DNA of 16,925 nucleotides from UBA285 sp049970695 (GCA_049970695.1 JBMFML010000016.1:1-16925); one strand, 5' to 3'; positions 6,679-14,094 are shown, numbered from the stretch's first letter. Translations and numbers: made by a program. Notes: generated by a model from the sequence alone, not told the origin.

Positions 6679-6720
6679 CCACCTCTCTTGCAATTTTGTC
6701 AAAAAGGGGAATTAATTAAG
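6679..6720 (-). promoter_or_regulatory. Promoter and ribosome binding site of coiled-coil gene 2
   Basis: CTTAATTAAT on the minus strand (6720-6711) is the TATA-like box. Transcription would start near 6689 and GAGGTG lies between there and the GTG at 6671. Confidence 0.5.
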
Positions 6721-6891
6721 AGCGCGCTCCGGCGAGCCCTCTTTGCGTTCTAGGCTTGGTTGGCGATGTGGCTGATTCGAGTTCCTTCGAGATAGCCTAT
6801 TACGCAGTACTTTCTCTGGCCAGCGCTCATGAGGAGGCGAGTGGGGCTGCTCGCGAGGGTCCTTCCGCGGCGCGGTCCGGCTTGTCGGTGG

Positions 6892-7626
6892 TCACGTAGC
6901 AGGGCTGGAGGCCCCCGCGTTCAAGACCTTCTTCACCATTGACAAGAAGGCCCTGTAAGACCTCGGGGCTTTTGGGTGCTTGATGTACATGCCCTCGAAG
7001 TCCCTGAAGAAGGCCTCCATTAGCTTGGTGTAGGGCGCGTACTGGAGGAGGTGCCAGTACTTGGCCCTGATGTAGTTCGCGGCCCTCTCCAGGTCCTGCC
7101 TCGTCAGCTCCCTCACGCTGCTCTTGCCAGACAAGTAGAGCGCGACGTAGTGGAGGAGGCTCGGTCTGTGGAACACCCTCCCCTCCCTCCGCAGCCTCTC
7201 GAGAGCCACTCTGGTCCTCCTCTTCACGTCCTCCACGTAGAGCTCGGCGAACCACAGGAAGTCCATGATGATCTTCTTCTTGAGCAGGGGGTCTATGTCG
7301 TAGTTGAGGAAGTCCATTCCCGCGAAGTAGAACTGGAAGCCCTCGTCTGCCAGCCTCTTGAGCTCCTCGAGCCCCTCCTCCACGCTCCTAGCGAGCCTGC
7401 TCAAGTCGTAGAAGACAATGGTCCTTATCCCGCTGAGCCTGCAGAACTGGAGCATGGCGCTGTACTGCGGCCTCTCCCTCGGGGGCACGGTTCCGCTGAC
7501 GTCCACGTCTGCAAAGAAGCCCACGACGTCGAGCCCCTTGGACTTCGCGAACTCGAGTATCTTGAGCTTCTGGTTCTCAATGTTCTCGTCCGCCTGGGAT
7601 ACGCGCAAGTAGCCGACGGCCCTCAC
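6892..7626 (-). CDS. Orphan serine recombinase (resolvase/invertase N-terminal domain)
   Basis: From GTG 7626 the protein has 244 residues. It opens MRAVGYLRVSQADENIENQ, the hallmark of serine recombinases, with catalytic Ser10 and Arg8. The second active-site cluster is YDLSRLARS (Arg77 and Arg80). Residues 1-130 form the catalytic domain; EDVKRRTRVALERLRREGR matches the long E helix that links to the DNA-binding part. The C-terminal 105 residues are basic and helical but show no zinc ribbon as in large serine integrases. The family cuts and rejoins DNA through a phosphoserine link. GTG 7626 is chosen because GGTGG lies five bases upstream; a TTG at 7641 is possible. There is no TnpB or MerR-type helix-turn-helix, so IS607 is unlikely. 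The neighbouring accessory genes suggest it moves or inverts local DNA. Confidence 0.85.
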   Translation of the reverse strand: MRAVGYLRVSQADENIENQKLKILEFAKSKGLDVVGFFADVDVSGTVPPRERPQYSAMLQFCRLSGIRTIVFYDLSRLARSVEEGLEELKRLADEGFQFYFAGMDFLNYDIDPLLKKKIIMDFLWFAELYVEDVKRRTRVALERLRREGRVFHRPSLLHYVALYLSGKSSVRELTRQDLERAANYIRAKYWHLLQYAPYTKLMEAFFRDFEGMYIKHPKAPRSYRAFLSMVKKVLNAGASSPAT

Positions 7627-7631
7627 AGATG

Positions 7632-7667
7632 CCACCAGCAAGAGAGGCGCGATCGAAGGTTTTTAAG
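7632..7667 (-). promoter_or_regulatory. Promoter and ribosome binding site of the serine recombinase
   Basis: The minus strand has CTTAAAAA at 7667-7660 and GGTGG at 7636-7632. Predicted transcription starts near 7638, which favours the GTG at 7626 over the TTG at 7641. Confidence 0.45.
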
Positions 7668-7933
7668 AAAGGGGGTTTTGTTGAGAACTTTGCTGAAAGG
7701 GGGGCTTACAGAGCCGCGGAGCCCTCTTCACTGCTGGAACGGGGCGGTTTCATGCAAGGTCTTCGCCCGCGGCCCGTGGGCTGTTCAAGCCAAATGCGCT
7801 GGGCCCGGCCTCGCTACTAAGTGCAGCTCCTCAACTACAGCACACGTGTTGGCAGCGTGCTCTGCCGCTGCTCTCGAGCTACGTGACCGCGGTCGTGTTT
7901 GCAGCGGATTCCTGGGCAGGCACGTGCTGGGAA
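7668..7933. other. Intergenic stretch between recombinase and HepT genes, nothing recognised
   Basis: The stretch is GC-rich. Two purine runs, GAAAGGGGG near 7667 and GAAAGGGGGG near 7694, are weakly similar. No convincing coding frame, tRNA-like fold or att-like repeat was seen. Confidence 0.3.
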
Positions 7934-8353
7934 TTAGGGGTCCAGCAGTCCGCGCTCTTCAAGCTTCTTGTGCAGCTCTCTCACGATATCGAGCACTCTC
8001 ACATACCCCCTTGTCTCCATAGCCTTCTTAACGCGCTCTACATCTATCGAGGTGTACTCGTGCACCAGCACGTTCCTGAACCTCACGACTCTCTTCAGGA
8101 ACTCGGCATCTTCGGCCTGAATCAACCCTCTCCTCTTCAACTCCTCTATGCACCTAATGGGCGTTTCCGAGGGTATGCCCACGGCCGCGCACGTGTGCAG
8201 GAGGTAGTCTATGACTGCCTGAGCGTGTACTTGGAGCGCGTGCAGGACTGCGTAGAGCTCGAAGACATCGTTCCAGTTGACTCTCCTCTCTCTAATCTTC
8301 TCTAGGAAGTCCGTGTGCGCAGCTACTAGTTCTAGGAGCCTTTTATGCAGCAT
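7934..8353 (-). CDS. hepT: HepT-like toxin, HEPN domain (DUF86 family)
   Basis: From ATG 8353 this is a 139-residue all-helical protein. Residues 91-100, RFRNVLVHEY, hold the R-x4-H-x-Y motif of HepT ribonucleases: R93, H98 and Y100. In characterised MntA/HepT systems the HEPN protein is an RNA-cutting toxin, and the partner nucleotidyltransferase silences it by adding AMP to the motif tyrosine. The presence of all three residues suggests an active toxin that can be modified. The gene overlaps the end of the MNT antitoxin gene by 11 bp, the order antitoxin then toxin, so translation is likely coupled. A TTG at 8362 would add three residues. Paired gene order and the motif make this assignment strong; the cellular RNA target is unknown. 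Confidence 0.85.
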   Translation of the reverse strand: MLHKRLLELVAAHTDFLEKIRERRVNWNDVFELYAVLHALQVHAQAVIDYLLHTCAAVGIPSETPIRCIEELKRRGLIQAEDAEFLKRVVRFRNVLVHEYTSIDVERVKKAMETRGYVRVLDIVRELHKKLEERGLLDP

Positions 8354-8783
8354 TCTTTGCAACCCGCTTAACCAGAGTCTCGGTGTAGCCGAGCTTCTCG
8401 CGCGATAGCATGAAGTCGTAGCACATGTTTATGGCCCTCACGAGCTTCTCCCTGCCAGCCGGCTCCTGGTAAACTATTACGCCGTGGCTGAGCGCCTCCC
8501 AGAGCAGGAAGCAGTTGGCCTCCCCGGGGTCCTTGACCACGTACAAGTCGGCCTCAAGCCCGAGCAGCTCCTCGGCGAGCTCCATGACCCTCAAGGCGAC
8601 CTCGTCCTCGTCAACGCCCTCGCGCAGAATAGCCACGAGGTCCAGGTCTCTGGGGGCCTCGCTCCTAAGGGCGGACCCGTGGAGAACCACTAGCTCAACG
8701 CCAAGCCCCCTCCAGTCAACGCCCTTGAGAACGCCAACTACATCCAACCGCTTCCGCGCCTCAGACCGCGAGTCTGCGGCCAC
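8343..8783 (-). CDS. mntA: MntA-like antitoxin, minimal nucleotidyltransferase
   Basis: The 146-residue protein has LHGSALRSEAPRDLDLVAIL at about 37-56. This is the nucleotidyltransferase signature with GS and the metal-binding DLD pair; the linker between them is slightly shorter than in the usual GSx10DxD. A third acidic residue is offered by EADLYVV. In MntA/HepT systems this enzyme transfers AMP to the HepT tyrosine. GTG 8783 is preferred because GAGGTG ends five bases before it; GTG 8789 lies inside that site. The C-terminal region (DFMLSREKLGYTETLVKRVA) is helical and typical of MNT partners of HEPN proteins. Upstream lies an 11-bp inverted repeat (8852-8893) that could be an operator. 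Confidence 0.83.
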   Translation of the reverse strand: MAADSRSEARKRLDVVGVLKGVDWRGLGVELVVLHGSALRSEAPRDLDLVAILREGVDEDEVALRVMELAEELLGLEADLYVVKDPGEANCFLLWEALSHGVIVYQEPAGREKLVRAINMCYDFMLSREKLGYTETLVKRVAKNAA

Positions 8784-9309
8784 CTGCACACCTCACGCGA
8801 GAAGTCCTCCGGGAAAGCAGCTATAGGGGTTGCAAAAGCTGAGGCCACGTCTCTCAATTTAGATTTGAACCAAGTATTAAGGCTAAATTGAGACGGAAAA
8901 CCAAATTCCACTAGAATACCACCTGGTAACCCCACGGGTACGCCTGCAGGCTGGGATTAAGTACGCTCGGCAACCCTCTTGCGTCATATTCGGTCTTCGG
9001 GTTGGGGGGTTTGCGGGCTTCCCGTTGAAGCGATGCCCTCCCATTCACAGAAAAGCCCAAGCAGTCGATTCCAGCGAGGTGCGCGCTCGTACGCAGACGC
9101 TGAGCCCTGAGCCGCAATGGGCTGCGAGAAGCCGCGAGGAAGGCCCTCAACGCGCATCGCGCCCTAGCAGGCGGGGTCAAGGGGGAATTAAGAAGTAGCT
9201 TGGAGCGTGTTCGCGCCTCTCTCAGATCCGAGCAGGCCCCGAGTTGAGCAAGCTAGAGGCTGGGGCTTATGAGCTTCGAGCGAGAACACTGAGCTAGGGT
9301 GGGGCTGGC
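8784..9309. other. 526-bp divergent intergenic region between two HEPN/MNT loci
   Basis: The mntA promoter side has an AT-rich inverted repeat at 8852-8893. On the minus strand a frame from GTG or similar at 9180 to the TAG at 8911-8913 encodes 89 residues. It is rich in Arg, Ala and Pro, and its end reads ARGLPSVLNPSLQAYPWGYQ. It has no domain I recognise; it may be chance or the tail of a decayed IS200/IS605-type tnpB. On the plus side CTTATGA (9266-9272) could be a weak TATA box for the gene at 9310. Confidence 0.35.
8852..8893. repeat. 11-bp perfect inverted repeat upstream of mntA/hepT
   Basis: TCTCAATTTAG at 8852-8862 is repeated inverted as CTAAATTGAGA at 8883-8893, with a 20-nt spacer. 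It is AT-rich in a GC-rich setting and starts about 70 bp before the mntA start. It could be an autoregulatory operator, a hairpin in a longer leader, or a mobile-element end. Confidence 0.5.
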
Positions 9310-10029
9310 GTGAGCTCTTTAAAGAAGAAGCTCGAGTGCGCCGAGTGGTTTGCGAGGAGGGTTGTGGAAAGGCTCGGCGACAGGGTCTACAAGGTAGTAC
9401 TTTTCGGCAGCGTCGCCAAGGGCGTTGCAGGCGAGGAGAGCGATGTGGACGTGCACGTCGTCGTGAGCGGGCCTCTCGAGGAAGCGCGCAGGGAGCTGGC
9501 GGAGATAGCGTTTGAAGCCGGCTTAGAGTTCAACGAGAGCGTGGAGTACATTACAATGAGCCTGGAAGAGTACAAGTCCAGGGGCCTAGACAACCCCCTG
9601 ATGTATGAAGTCGAGAAGTACGGCAAGGTGCTCTACAGCAACCCCGGAGTCGAGGAAGAGGCCTCTAGGAAGCTACTGAAGCTCGCCGACGAGTACTACA
9701 ACTACGCGCTGAAGTGCAGAGAAATGCTCATGTACAGGGCCGCCATAGACCTCGGGCAAAATGCCGTGGAACTGCTGCTCAAGGCGCTGATAATCGCATC
9801 TGGGCACCCCCTCCCCAGAACTCATGGAGGCTACGTGCACAAGTTTGGCGAAATCTACGTAGTAGCAGGAGGGGTGCCCAGAGACCTCGTGGCAAAGCTG
9901 TACAGGGCCCTGGAGCTCAGGAACAAGACGAGGTACGACCCCGACTACGAGCCAACAAGCCTAGACGTGGAGGAAGTACTGGGGGTGTACAGCGAGCTTA
10001 GGGGCCTGGCGCGGAAGCTCGTTGAGTAG
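9310..10029 (+). CDS. MNT-HEPN fusion protein (nucleotidyltransferase plus HEPN domain in one chain)
   Basis: The 239-residue protein starts at GTG 9310 with GGTGG seven bases upstream. Residues 30-50 (VVLFGSVAKGVAGEESDVDV) are a textbook GSx10DxD nucleotidyltransferase site: G33, S34, D45 and D47. From about 115 the chain becomes a HEPN four-helix domain. AAIDLGQNAVELLLKALIIA is its central helix, and ELRNKTRYDPDYEPT near 203 is the end motif. There an arginine stands where ribonuclease-type HEPN proteins have histidine (R-x4-H), so RNA cleavage is doubtful. Fusing antitoxin-type and HEPN domains suggests self-modification or a regulatory, non-toxic role. It is transcribed divergently from mntA/hepT and is not clearly linked to vapBC downstream. 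Confidence 0.85.
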   Translation: MSSLKKKLECAEWFARRVVERLGDRVYKVVLFGSVAKGVAGEESDVDVHVVVSGPLEEARRELAEIAFEAGLEFNESVEYITMSLEEYKSRGLDNPLMYEVEKYGKVLYSNPGVEEEASRKLLKLADEYYNYALKCREMLMYRAAIDLGQNAVELLLKALIIASGHPLPRTHGGYVHKFGEIYVVAGGVPRDLVAKLYRALELRNKTRYDPDYEPTSLDVEEVLGVYSELRGLARKLVE

Positions 10030-10137
10030 CGCGGCCGGCAGCTGGCACCGTGAAGGAGCTGCTTCGAGCTTTCGAGGTGTGCCCTTAGTAGAGGCTAACA
10101 CGTGAGCATGCACAAGTGTGAGAGCGGTTACGAAAGC

Positions 10138-10183
10138 ATTATATACTCTACTCTCATACTCTCGTACGTATATCGTGTAGAGT
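10138..10183 (+). promoter_or_regulatory. vapBC promoter with repeats, possible autoregulation site
   Basis: TTATATAC around 10138-10146 is a TATA-like box; a second one, GTATAT at 10168-10173, would give a leaderless mRNA at the ATG. Between them ATACTCT is directly repeated (10143-10149 and 10156-10162). ACTCTA (10145-10150) is matched by inverted TAGAGT (10178-10183), and the core CGTACG (10163-10168) is a palindrome. Ribbon-helix-helix antitoxins usually bind such repeats at their own promoters. Confidence 0.5.
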
Positions 10184-10199
10184 GCATGGGTATGAAATC

Positions 10200-10478
10200 A
10201 TGCCTAAGAAGAAGCTGACGCTGAGTGTGAGGAGGGACCTTCTCGAGGAGGCCAAGAGAATTGCCTTAAGCGAGGGAAAGACGCTGAGTAGCCTGGTTGA
10301 AGAATACCTCGAGTTTCTAGCACTAGAGAGCTGGATCACGAAGCTATCTGGGGATCTAGGACTTGGCGAGCTAGAGCCCGTGCTCTACCAGGAGGTCGTT
10401 TCCGCCAGGCCTCGGGGGCTAGATGCAGCAAGCATAGTTAGGAAACTAAGAGATGAGCGGGCAGGTGCTCTTCAGTGA
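10200..10478 (+). CDS. vapB: VapB-type antitoxin, ribbon-helix-helix DNA-binding protein
   Basis: From ATG 10200 the protein has 92 residues. KKKLTLSVRRDLLEEAKRIA then GKTLSSLVEEYLEFLAL is the ribbon-helix-helix pattern: a beta strand that enters the DNA major groove, then two helices that form the dimer. The C-terminal part (ARPRGLDAASIVRKLRDE) would wrap the toxin and block its active site. In VapBC pairs the antitoxin neutralises the PIN ribonuclease and represses the operon. The stop TGA overlaps the GTG of vapC as GTGA. A GTG at 10182 would add six residues (VHGYEI), but they do not belong to the fold. Base composition of this pair is more A/T-rich than its neighbours, a sign of transfer. 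Confidence 0.85.
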   Translation: MPKKKLTLSVRRDLLEEAKRIALSEGKTLSSLVEEYLEFLALESWITKLSGDLGLGELEPVLYQEVVSARPRGLDAASIVRKLRDERAGALQ

Positions 10479-10933
10479 GTAGTGAAGTGTACTACCTCGA
10501 TACAAGCGCCGTAGTCAAGAGGTACGTGACTGAGCCTGGTAGTGAAGTAGTAGACGAGGTGTTTAAAAGTGCTTATAGAGGTGCACTAGTGCTGGCATTT
10601 TCGTACTGGAATATTGCTGAGGCAGCTGTGGTATTTGACAAGTATAGCAGAGTCTTGGGGCTCGACGCGAGGGAACTTATGAAGAACATGCTAAGAGAAG
10701 TGAAGACTCTGAGTAGGCTCCAAAAGCTAAAAGTCGTTGGGATAACCCCAGCATTAATAAAGAGCTCTATACAGCTAGTGTTTAAGCACCACATATACGT
10801 GGCAGATGCACTGCAAATAGCATCTGCTAAAATGATTGGCAGTAGCAAGTTCTTAACGGGAGACAAAAAGCTCATCGAAGTAGCCAAGCAAGAAAACCTG
10901 CAATGCATCTACGTTGGAGAGCACCAACAGTAG
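10475..10933 (+). CDS. vapC: VapC toxin, PIN-domain ribonuclease
   Basis: The 152-residue protein has the PIN acidic set: D9 in VYYLDTSAVVKRY, E49 in WNIAEAAVVF, D111 in YVADALQIASA and D130 in FLTGDKKL. These coordinate Mg2+ or Mn2+ for RNA cleavage. Length and motif spacing match ordinary archaeal VapC toxins, and no active-site residue is missing, so it should be functional. The GTG start overlaps the vapB stop by four bases, which couples toxin to antitoxin synthesis. In studied VapCs the targets are tRNA or rRNA; the target here cannot be read from sequence. After the stop (10931-10933) there is a 217-bp spacer to the convergent peptidase gene, in which nothing was recognised. Confidence 0.9.
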   Translation: MSSEVYYLDTSAVVKRYVTEPGSEVVDEVFKSAYRGALVLAFSYWNIAEAAVVFDKYSRVLGLDARELMKNMLREVKTLSRLQKLKVVGITPALIKSSIQLVFKHHIYVADALQIASAKMIGSSKFLTGDKKLIEVAKQENLQCIYVGEHQQ

Positions 10934-11150
10934 AAGCCTGGAAGATCCGCGTGCGCCGCTACCACCCCGAGCCTTTTGTGCAGTTGACGTCTACCTCAAT
11001 GTAGAAGAAGTGCTAATGAGTACACAGCAAGCCCAGAAGCCCGGTATGGAAGCCCATTGAGCAGCGTGGTTTGGCAATCAGTGCCCGCGTGACGCAGGAG
11101 GGGGTGGGCGAGAAAAAGAAGTGTGGATTTAGGGAGCTGAAAGAGCCGCG

Positions 11151-12389
11151 CTAGGTGCCTGCTAGCAGCTTTTCTACTATGGCGTAGTATACCCGGGACA
11201 TCTTCTCGAGCTCGCTCAGGGGCAGGTACTCGTCTGCTACGTGGGCTACTCCCAGCAGCCCTGGGCCGTAGGTGACTGTGGGTATGCCTACCTCGGTGTA
11301 GAACCTCATGTCTAGGCCTCCGAGGCACACCGTTAGCCTGGGCTCCTTTCCGAGGACTCTGGCGGCTGCTTCTCGCACAGCCTTGACGAAGGGAGAGCCC
11401 GGGTCTGTTAGTGCCGGTGGAAGCCTGTTGGTGATCTTGACTTCCACCCTGACTTCTCCGAACCCCTCGGAGGCCTTCTTAATGAACTCCACTAGCTCCT
11501 TCTCGGCTTCTTCCAGCCTCTCGTCTGGCGTCACCCTCCTGTCTATTGAGAAGGCCATGTAGCCCGGCACGACGTTGACCTTGACGCCGCCCCTGACTTC
11601 CCCGCCTATGTTTACAGTAGGCTTTGCGCCTCTCGGGTCGTCGTACTCGTACGCGCTCTTCCTGAAGTCCAGTAGTGGCACATACTCTGTCATGAGCCTG
11701 TGGGCGAGCCTGACCATGTACTCGAAGGCGTTTACGCCGAGCCAGGGAGTCGAGCCGTGGGCCTGCCTCCCGTAGACCTCTACGAGGGCCCACACGGCTC
11801 CCTTGTGCCCAATCCACACGGTCTCGCTTCCACTGGGCTCTCCTATGACGACGTAGTCTGGCCTCGCCTTGAGCTCTCTCACTACGTAGCCCGTTCCGGT
11901 CTCGCCCCCGATCTCCTCGTCCGGCACTAGGGCGACTTCCACGCTGCCCCTAATGGGCCTCCGGGACTCGATGAGGGACTTCAGCGCTACCAGGAAGGCT
12001 GCTATGCCCCCCTTCATGTCGCTCGAGCCCCTCCCGTAGAGCTTCTCGCCCTCCACTACGGGCTCGAAGGGCTTCTTGGTCCAGCCGCTTCCCGGAGGCA
12101 CGACGTCGTAGTGCCCGTTGAAGTGCAGCACCGGCCTGCCCTCGCCGTACCTGCCGTACACCACGTAGCGCGGGTACTTGGCGTAGTCTGGGTAGTACTT
12201 CTCCACGTAGCTCGCCGGGACTTCTACGACTCTCGCTTCGAGGCCCAGAGACTCCAAGACCTCCCTGGCATAGCCCGCGAACTCTCTGTAGTGCTCTCCA
12301 GGCGGGTTAACTGTCGGTATTGCCACCATGTCTTTGAGTACTTTCAAGCCCCACTCGACGTCTCTTTGGGCGACACCTGCACCATTCAA
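11151..12389 (-). CDS. M20-family metallopeptidase/deacylase (ArgE/DapE/carboxypeptidase type)
   Basis: The 412-residue protein has all M20 metal and catalytic residues. H93 and D95 are in NGHYDVVPPG, D124 in GRGSSDMKGG, E158 and E159 in VPDEEIGGE, E184 in VIGEPSG, and the last histidine near 383 in GVAHVADEYL. The lid domain lies around GRQAHGSTPWLGVNAFEYMV. Family members hydrolyse N-acyl amino acids, N-succinyl-diaminopimelate or C-terminal peptide bonds with two zinc ions. The start is a TTG that overlaps the symporter's TGA as TTGA. No other start lies in the first residues. Being translationally coupled to a transporter suggests it processes what that transporter imports, in the cytoplasm. 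Biosynthetic ArgE or DapE is less likely, since no arginine or lysine genes are near. Confidence 0.88.
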   Translation of the reverse strand: MNGAGVAQRDVEWGLKVLKDMVAIPTVNPPGEHYREFAGYAREVLESLGLEARVVEVPASYVEKYYPDYAKYPRYVVYGRYGEGRPVLHFNGHYDVVPPGSGWTKKPFEPVVEGEKLYGRGSSDMKGGIAAFLVALKSLIESRRPIRGSVEVALVPDEEIGGETGTGYVVRELKARPDYVVIGEPSGSETVWIGHKGAVWALVEVYGRQAHGSTPWLGVNAFEYMVRLAHRLMTEYVPLLDFRKSAYEYDDPRGAKPTVNIGGEVRGGVKVNVVPGYMAFSIDRRVTPDERLEEAEKELVEFIKKASEGFGEVRVEVKITNRLPPALTDPGSPFVKAVREAAARVLGKEPRLTVCLGGLDMRFYTEVGIPTVTYGPGLLGVAHVADEYLPLSELEKMSRVYYAIVEKLLAGT

Positions 12390-13825
12390 GCCTTAGGCAC
12401 CTCGCCCTTGTAAGTCAACTTGGACACTATAATGGTTATTGGAAGGTTGAACACTAGTCCCCAGATAATCGAGTGCACGCCGAGGTAGTCTGGCCACACG
12501 AAGGCTGTTAATATGCCTACAACTAGGCCTGCTACGAGGCCTGCTAGCACTCCCTCCCTGGTTATCCACTTGTATATAGTGCCTAGCACCCAGCCTGGGA
12601 AGAGCTGGGTTATCCCGGTGTACCCAATTAGCAGCAGGTAGACGAGGTATGCTGGCGTAGTGTATGCCAGTATTACGCTGATAACTGCGAATATCACTAC
12701 GCCTATTCTGCTCACCAGCACTACTTCCTTGTCTGTGGCCGTGGGCTTTAGCCAGCCCTGATAAATGTTTCTCGCCAAGAGCACTGACTGCGTTAGTAGT
12801 ATGCCAGCAGCTGTTGAAAGCGCGGCTGAAATACCTGCCGCGCCTATTAGGCCAAGGGCTACCGGTCCAAAGGTTTCTTTCACAGCAGCTAGGAACGCGT
12901 GGTCGGCGACTTTCAGCTTAAAGCCCGCTCCCAGTGCTACTAACCCGGTTAGAGATGCCGTGATTATTCCGAGGTGATACCAAGAAGTCATCGTGATGCT
13001 TCTCCGCAGCGTCTTGGGATCCTTGGCTGGGAATACTGTTTGAGCAAGCTGAGGCCAGCACCAGAACCCGAGTCCACAGCCGACTGCTGCTGTTATGACC
13101 CACTGAACAGAGTTCCTGCCTGTGGCAGCCCATAAATACGCGTGCTTAGGCGACACAGACTCGACTGCTTGGAAGAGCCCCGGCAAGCCCCCGAAGTAGT
13201 ACGCTATTAGTGCTACGCCGCCACCAATCATCGCCGCCAGCATTATTGCTCCGAGGAACACGTTTGTGATTGCAACGCTCACCATACCTCCCAAGAAGAC
13301 GTAGATCATGGTGAGCACGAAGGATACGACGGCTATGTGTAGAGTTGGCAGAGCCCCGTAGGTAGATAGGTCGAGGACGTACTTGGCAGTTAGTATTTGG
13401 AGCTGCCCATAGGGTATGTTGAAGGCTATGCCTACTAAGGCTACGAGGATCATTAATAGCTTGCTACCATACCTCCACATAAAGAAGTCTGCCTGCGTGT
13501 AGAACCCCCTTTCCTTGGCTACGCTCCATATTCTTGGAGCAAAGAAGAATGCAAATGTGTATGCTAGCGCGCCGTATATCCAGATGTACAAGACCGGTGC
13601 TCCAAACGCGTACGCCCAGCCCGCAGCTCCGAGAAACGCAAACCCGCTGTAAATGACAGCAGCCATGTTGAGAAACGCGACCAGGAATCCAAGCGCTCTC
13701 CCAGCAACGGCATACGTGTCTGTTCTCAGTTCCTTAACTCTCAGCTTGTAGGCCAGTACGCCGATTACCAACGCTATGGCTAGTACCGCGAATATTATCG
13801 ACGAGGCTATAACGGCCTCGATCAC
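12386..13825 (-). CDS. Sodium:solute symporter (SSS family)
   Basis: The 479-residue membrane protein has about 13 hydrophobic helices, beginning with the N-terminal IEAVIASSIIFAVLAIALVI. AGISAALSTAAGILLTQS at about 330-350 matches the helix carrying the Na2 sodium-site serine. GRALGFLVAFLNMAAVIYSG and the FFMWRYGSK segment are typical of the family, and the loop VFPAKDPKTLRRS is also conserved. SSS proteins use the sodium gradient to import sugars, amino acids, monocarboxylates or vitamins; the substrate cannot be read here. The small-subunit gene upstream points to the subgroup that includes monocarboxylate/amino-acid transporters. GTG 13825 overlaps that gene's TGA as GTGA, and the stop overlaps the peptidase start. 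I infer uptake of an acylated amino acid or short peptide that the peptidase then cleaves. Confidence 0.9.
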   Translation of the reverse strand: MIEAVIASSIIFAVLAIALVIGVLAYKLRVKELRTDTYAVAGRALGFLVAFLNMAAVIYSGFAFLGAAGWAYAFGAPVLYIWIYGALAYTFAFFFAPRIWSVAKERGFYTQADFFMWRYGSKLLMILVALVGIAFNIPYGQLQILTAKYVLDLSTYGALPTLHIAVVSFVLTMIYVFLGGMVSVAITNVFLGAIMLAAMIGGGVALIAYYFGGLPGLFQAVESVSPKHAYLWAATGRNSVQWVITAAVGCGLGFWCWPQLAQTVFPAKDPKTLRRSITMTSWYHLGIITASLTGLVALGAGFKLKVADHAFLAAVKETFGPVALGLIGAAGISAALSTAAGILLTQSVLLARNIYQGWLKPTATDKEVVLVSRIGVVIFAVISVILAYTTPAYLVYLLLIGYTGITQLFPGWVLGTIYKWITREGVLAGLVAGLVVGILTAFVWPDYLGVHSIIWGLVFNLPITIIVSKLTYKGEVPKA

Positions 13826-14043
13826 TTAACCCTCACCTCCAGCACGTAGTATGCTATGCTCAGCACTACTGGCACTACTATCACCCACAGCAGAACCCAG
13901 AACCACAGCAGTGGTATGCCAGCAACGCGAACATCAGGTCTGTTCGCAAATACTAGCCCCAGAGACAGCATTATCCATATCACGGCGACAATAGCCATGA
14001 ACGCCCGCTCGGTTTTCTTTACGTCAGTACTTGGAGTGCTCAT
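13822..14043 (-). CDS. Small symporter subunit, DUF3311-like two-helix membrane protein
   Basis: The 73-residue protein has two hydrophobic helices: 15-33 (FMAIVAVIWIMLSLGLVFA) and 43-67 (GIPLLWFWVLLWVIVVPVVL). Between them lies NRPDVRVAGIPLLWFW, close to the family's RPxRVxGxPxLWFW pattern. DUF3311 genes in bacteria and archaea typically sit immediately before an SSS transporter, exactly as here. They are thought to help assemble or stabilise it, though this is not well proven. ATG 14043 is supported by GAGGGTGA eight bases upstream and by a TATA-like box at 14094-14087. This is the first gene of the three-gene operon. Confidence 0.82.
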   Translation of the reverse strand: MSTPSTDVKKTERAFMAIVAVIWIMLSLGLVFANRPDVRVAGIPLLWFWVLLWVIVVPVVLSIAYYVLEVRVK

Positions 14044-14051
14044 TTACGTGG

Positions 14052-14094
14052 TCACCCTCTACATGAGTGGGTAAAAAGAGGCACAAGCTTAAAT
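14052..14094 (-). promoter_or_regulatory. Promoter and ribosome binding site of the symporter operon
   Basis: ATTTAAGC on the minus strand (14094-14087) would place the transcript start near 14065. GAGGGTGA (14059-14052) lies eight bases before the ATG. This intergenic region also carries the queC promoter on the other strand. Confidence 0.5.

Noticed and set aside
7051..8022. Long plus-strand open frame opposite the recombinase and HepT genes
   Set aside because: It is the complement of two well-supported minus-strand genes and has an unnatural Pro/Val/Leu/Glu-rich composition.
2831..8861. The 11-mer CTCTCAATTTA occurs at both 2831-2841 and 8851-8861
   Set aside because: Repeated 11-mers are expected by chance in a window of this size and the two contexts share nothing else; no CRISPR-like spacing.
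8866..8890. tRNA-like T-arm (GGTTCAAATCT) on the minus strand in the inverted repeat
   Set aside because: The T stem has a mismatch and there is no acceptor, D-arm or anticodon arm around it.
4170..14083. GCCTCTTTTTACC on + near 4170 and on - near 14080
   Set aside because: A few shared 13-mers are expected by chance; one copy is in a promoter region, the other after a remnant, so no common role.
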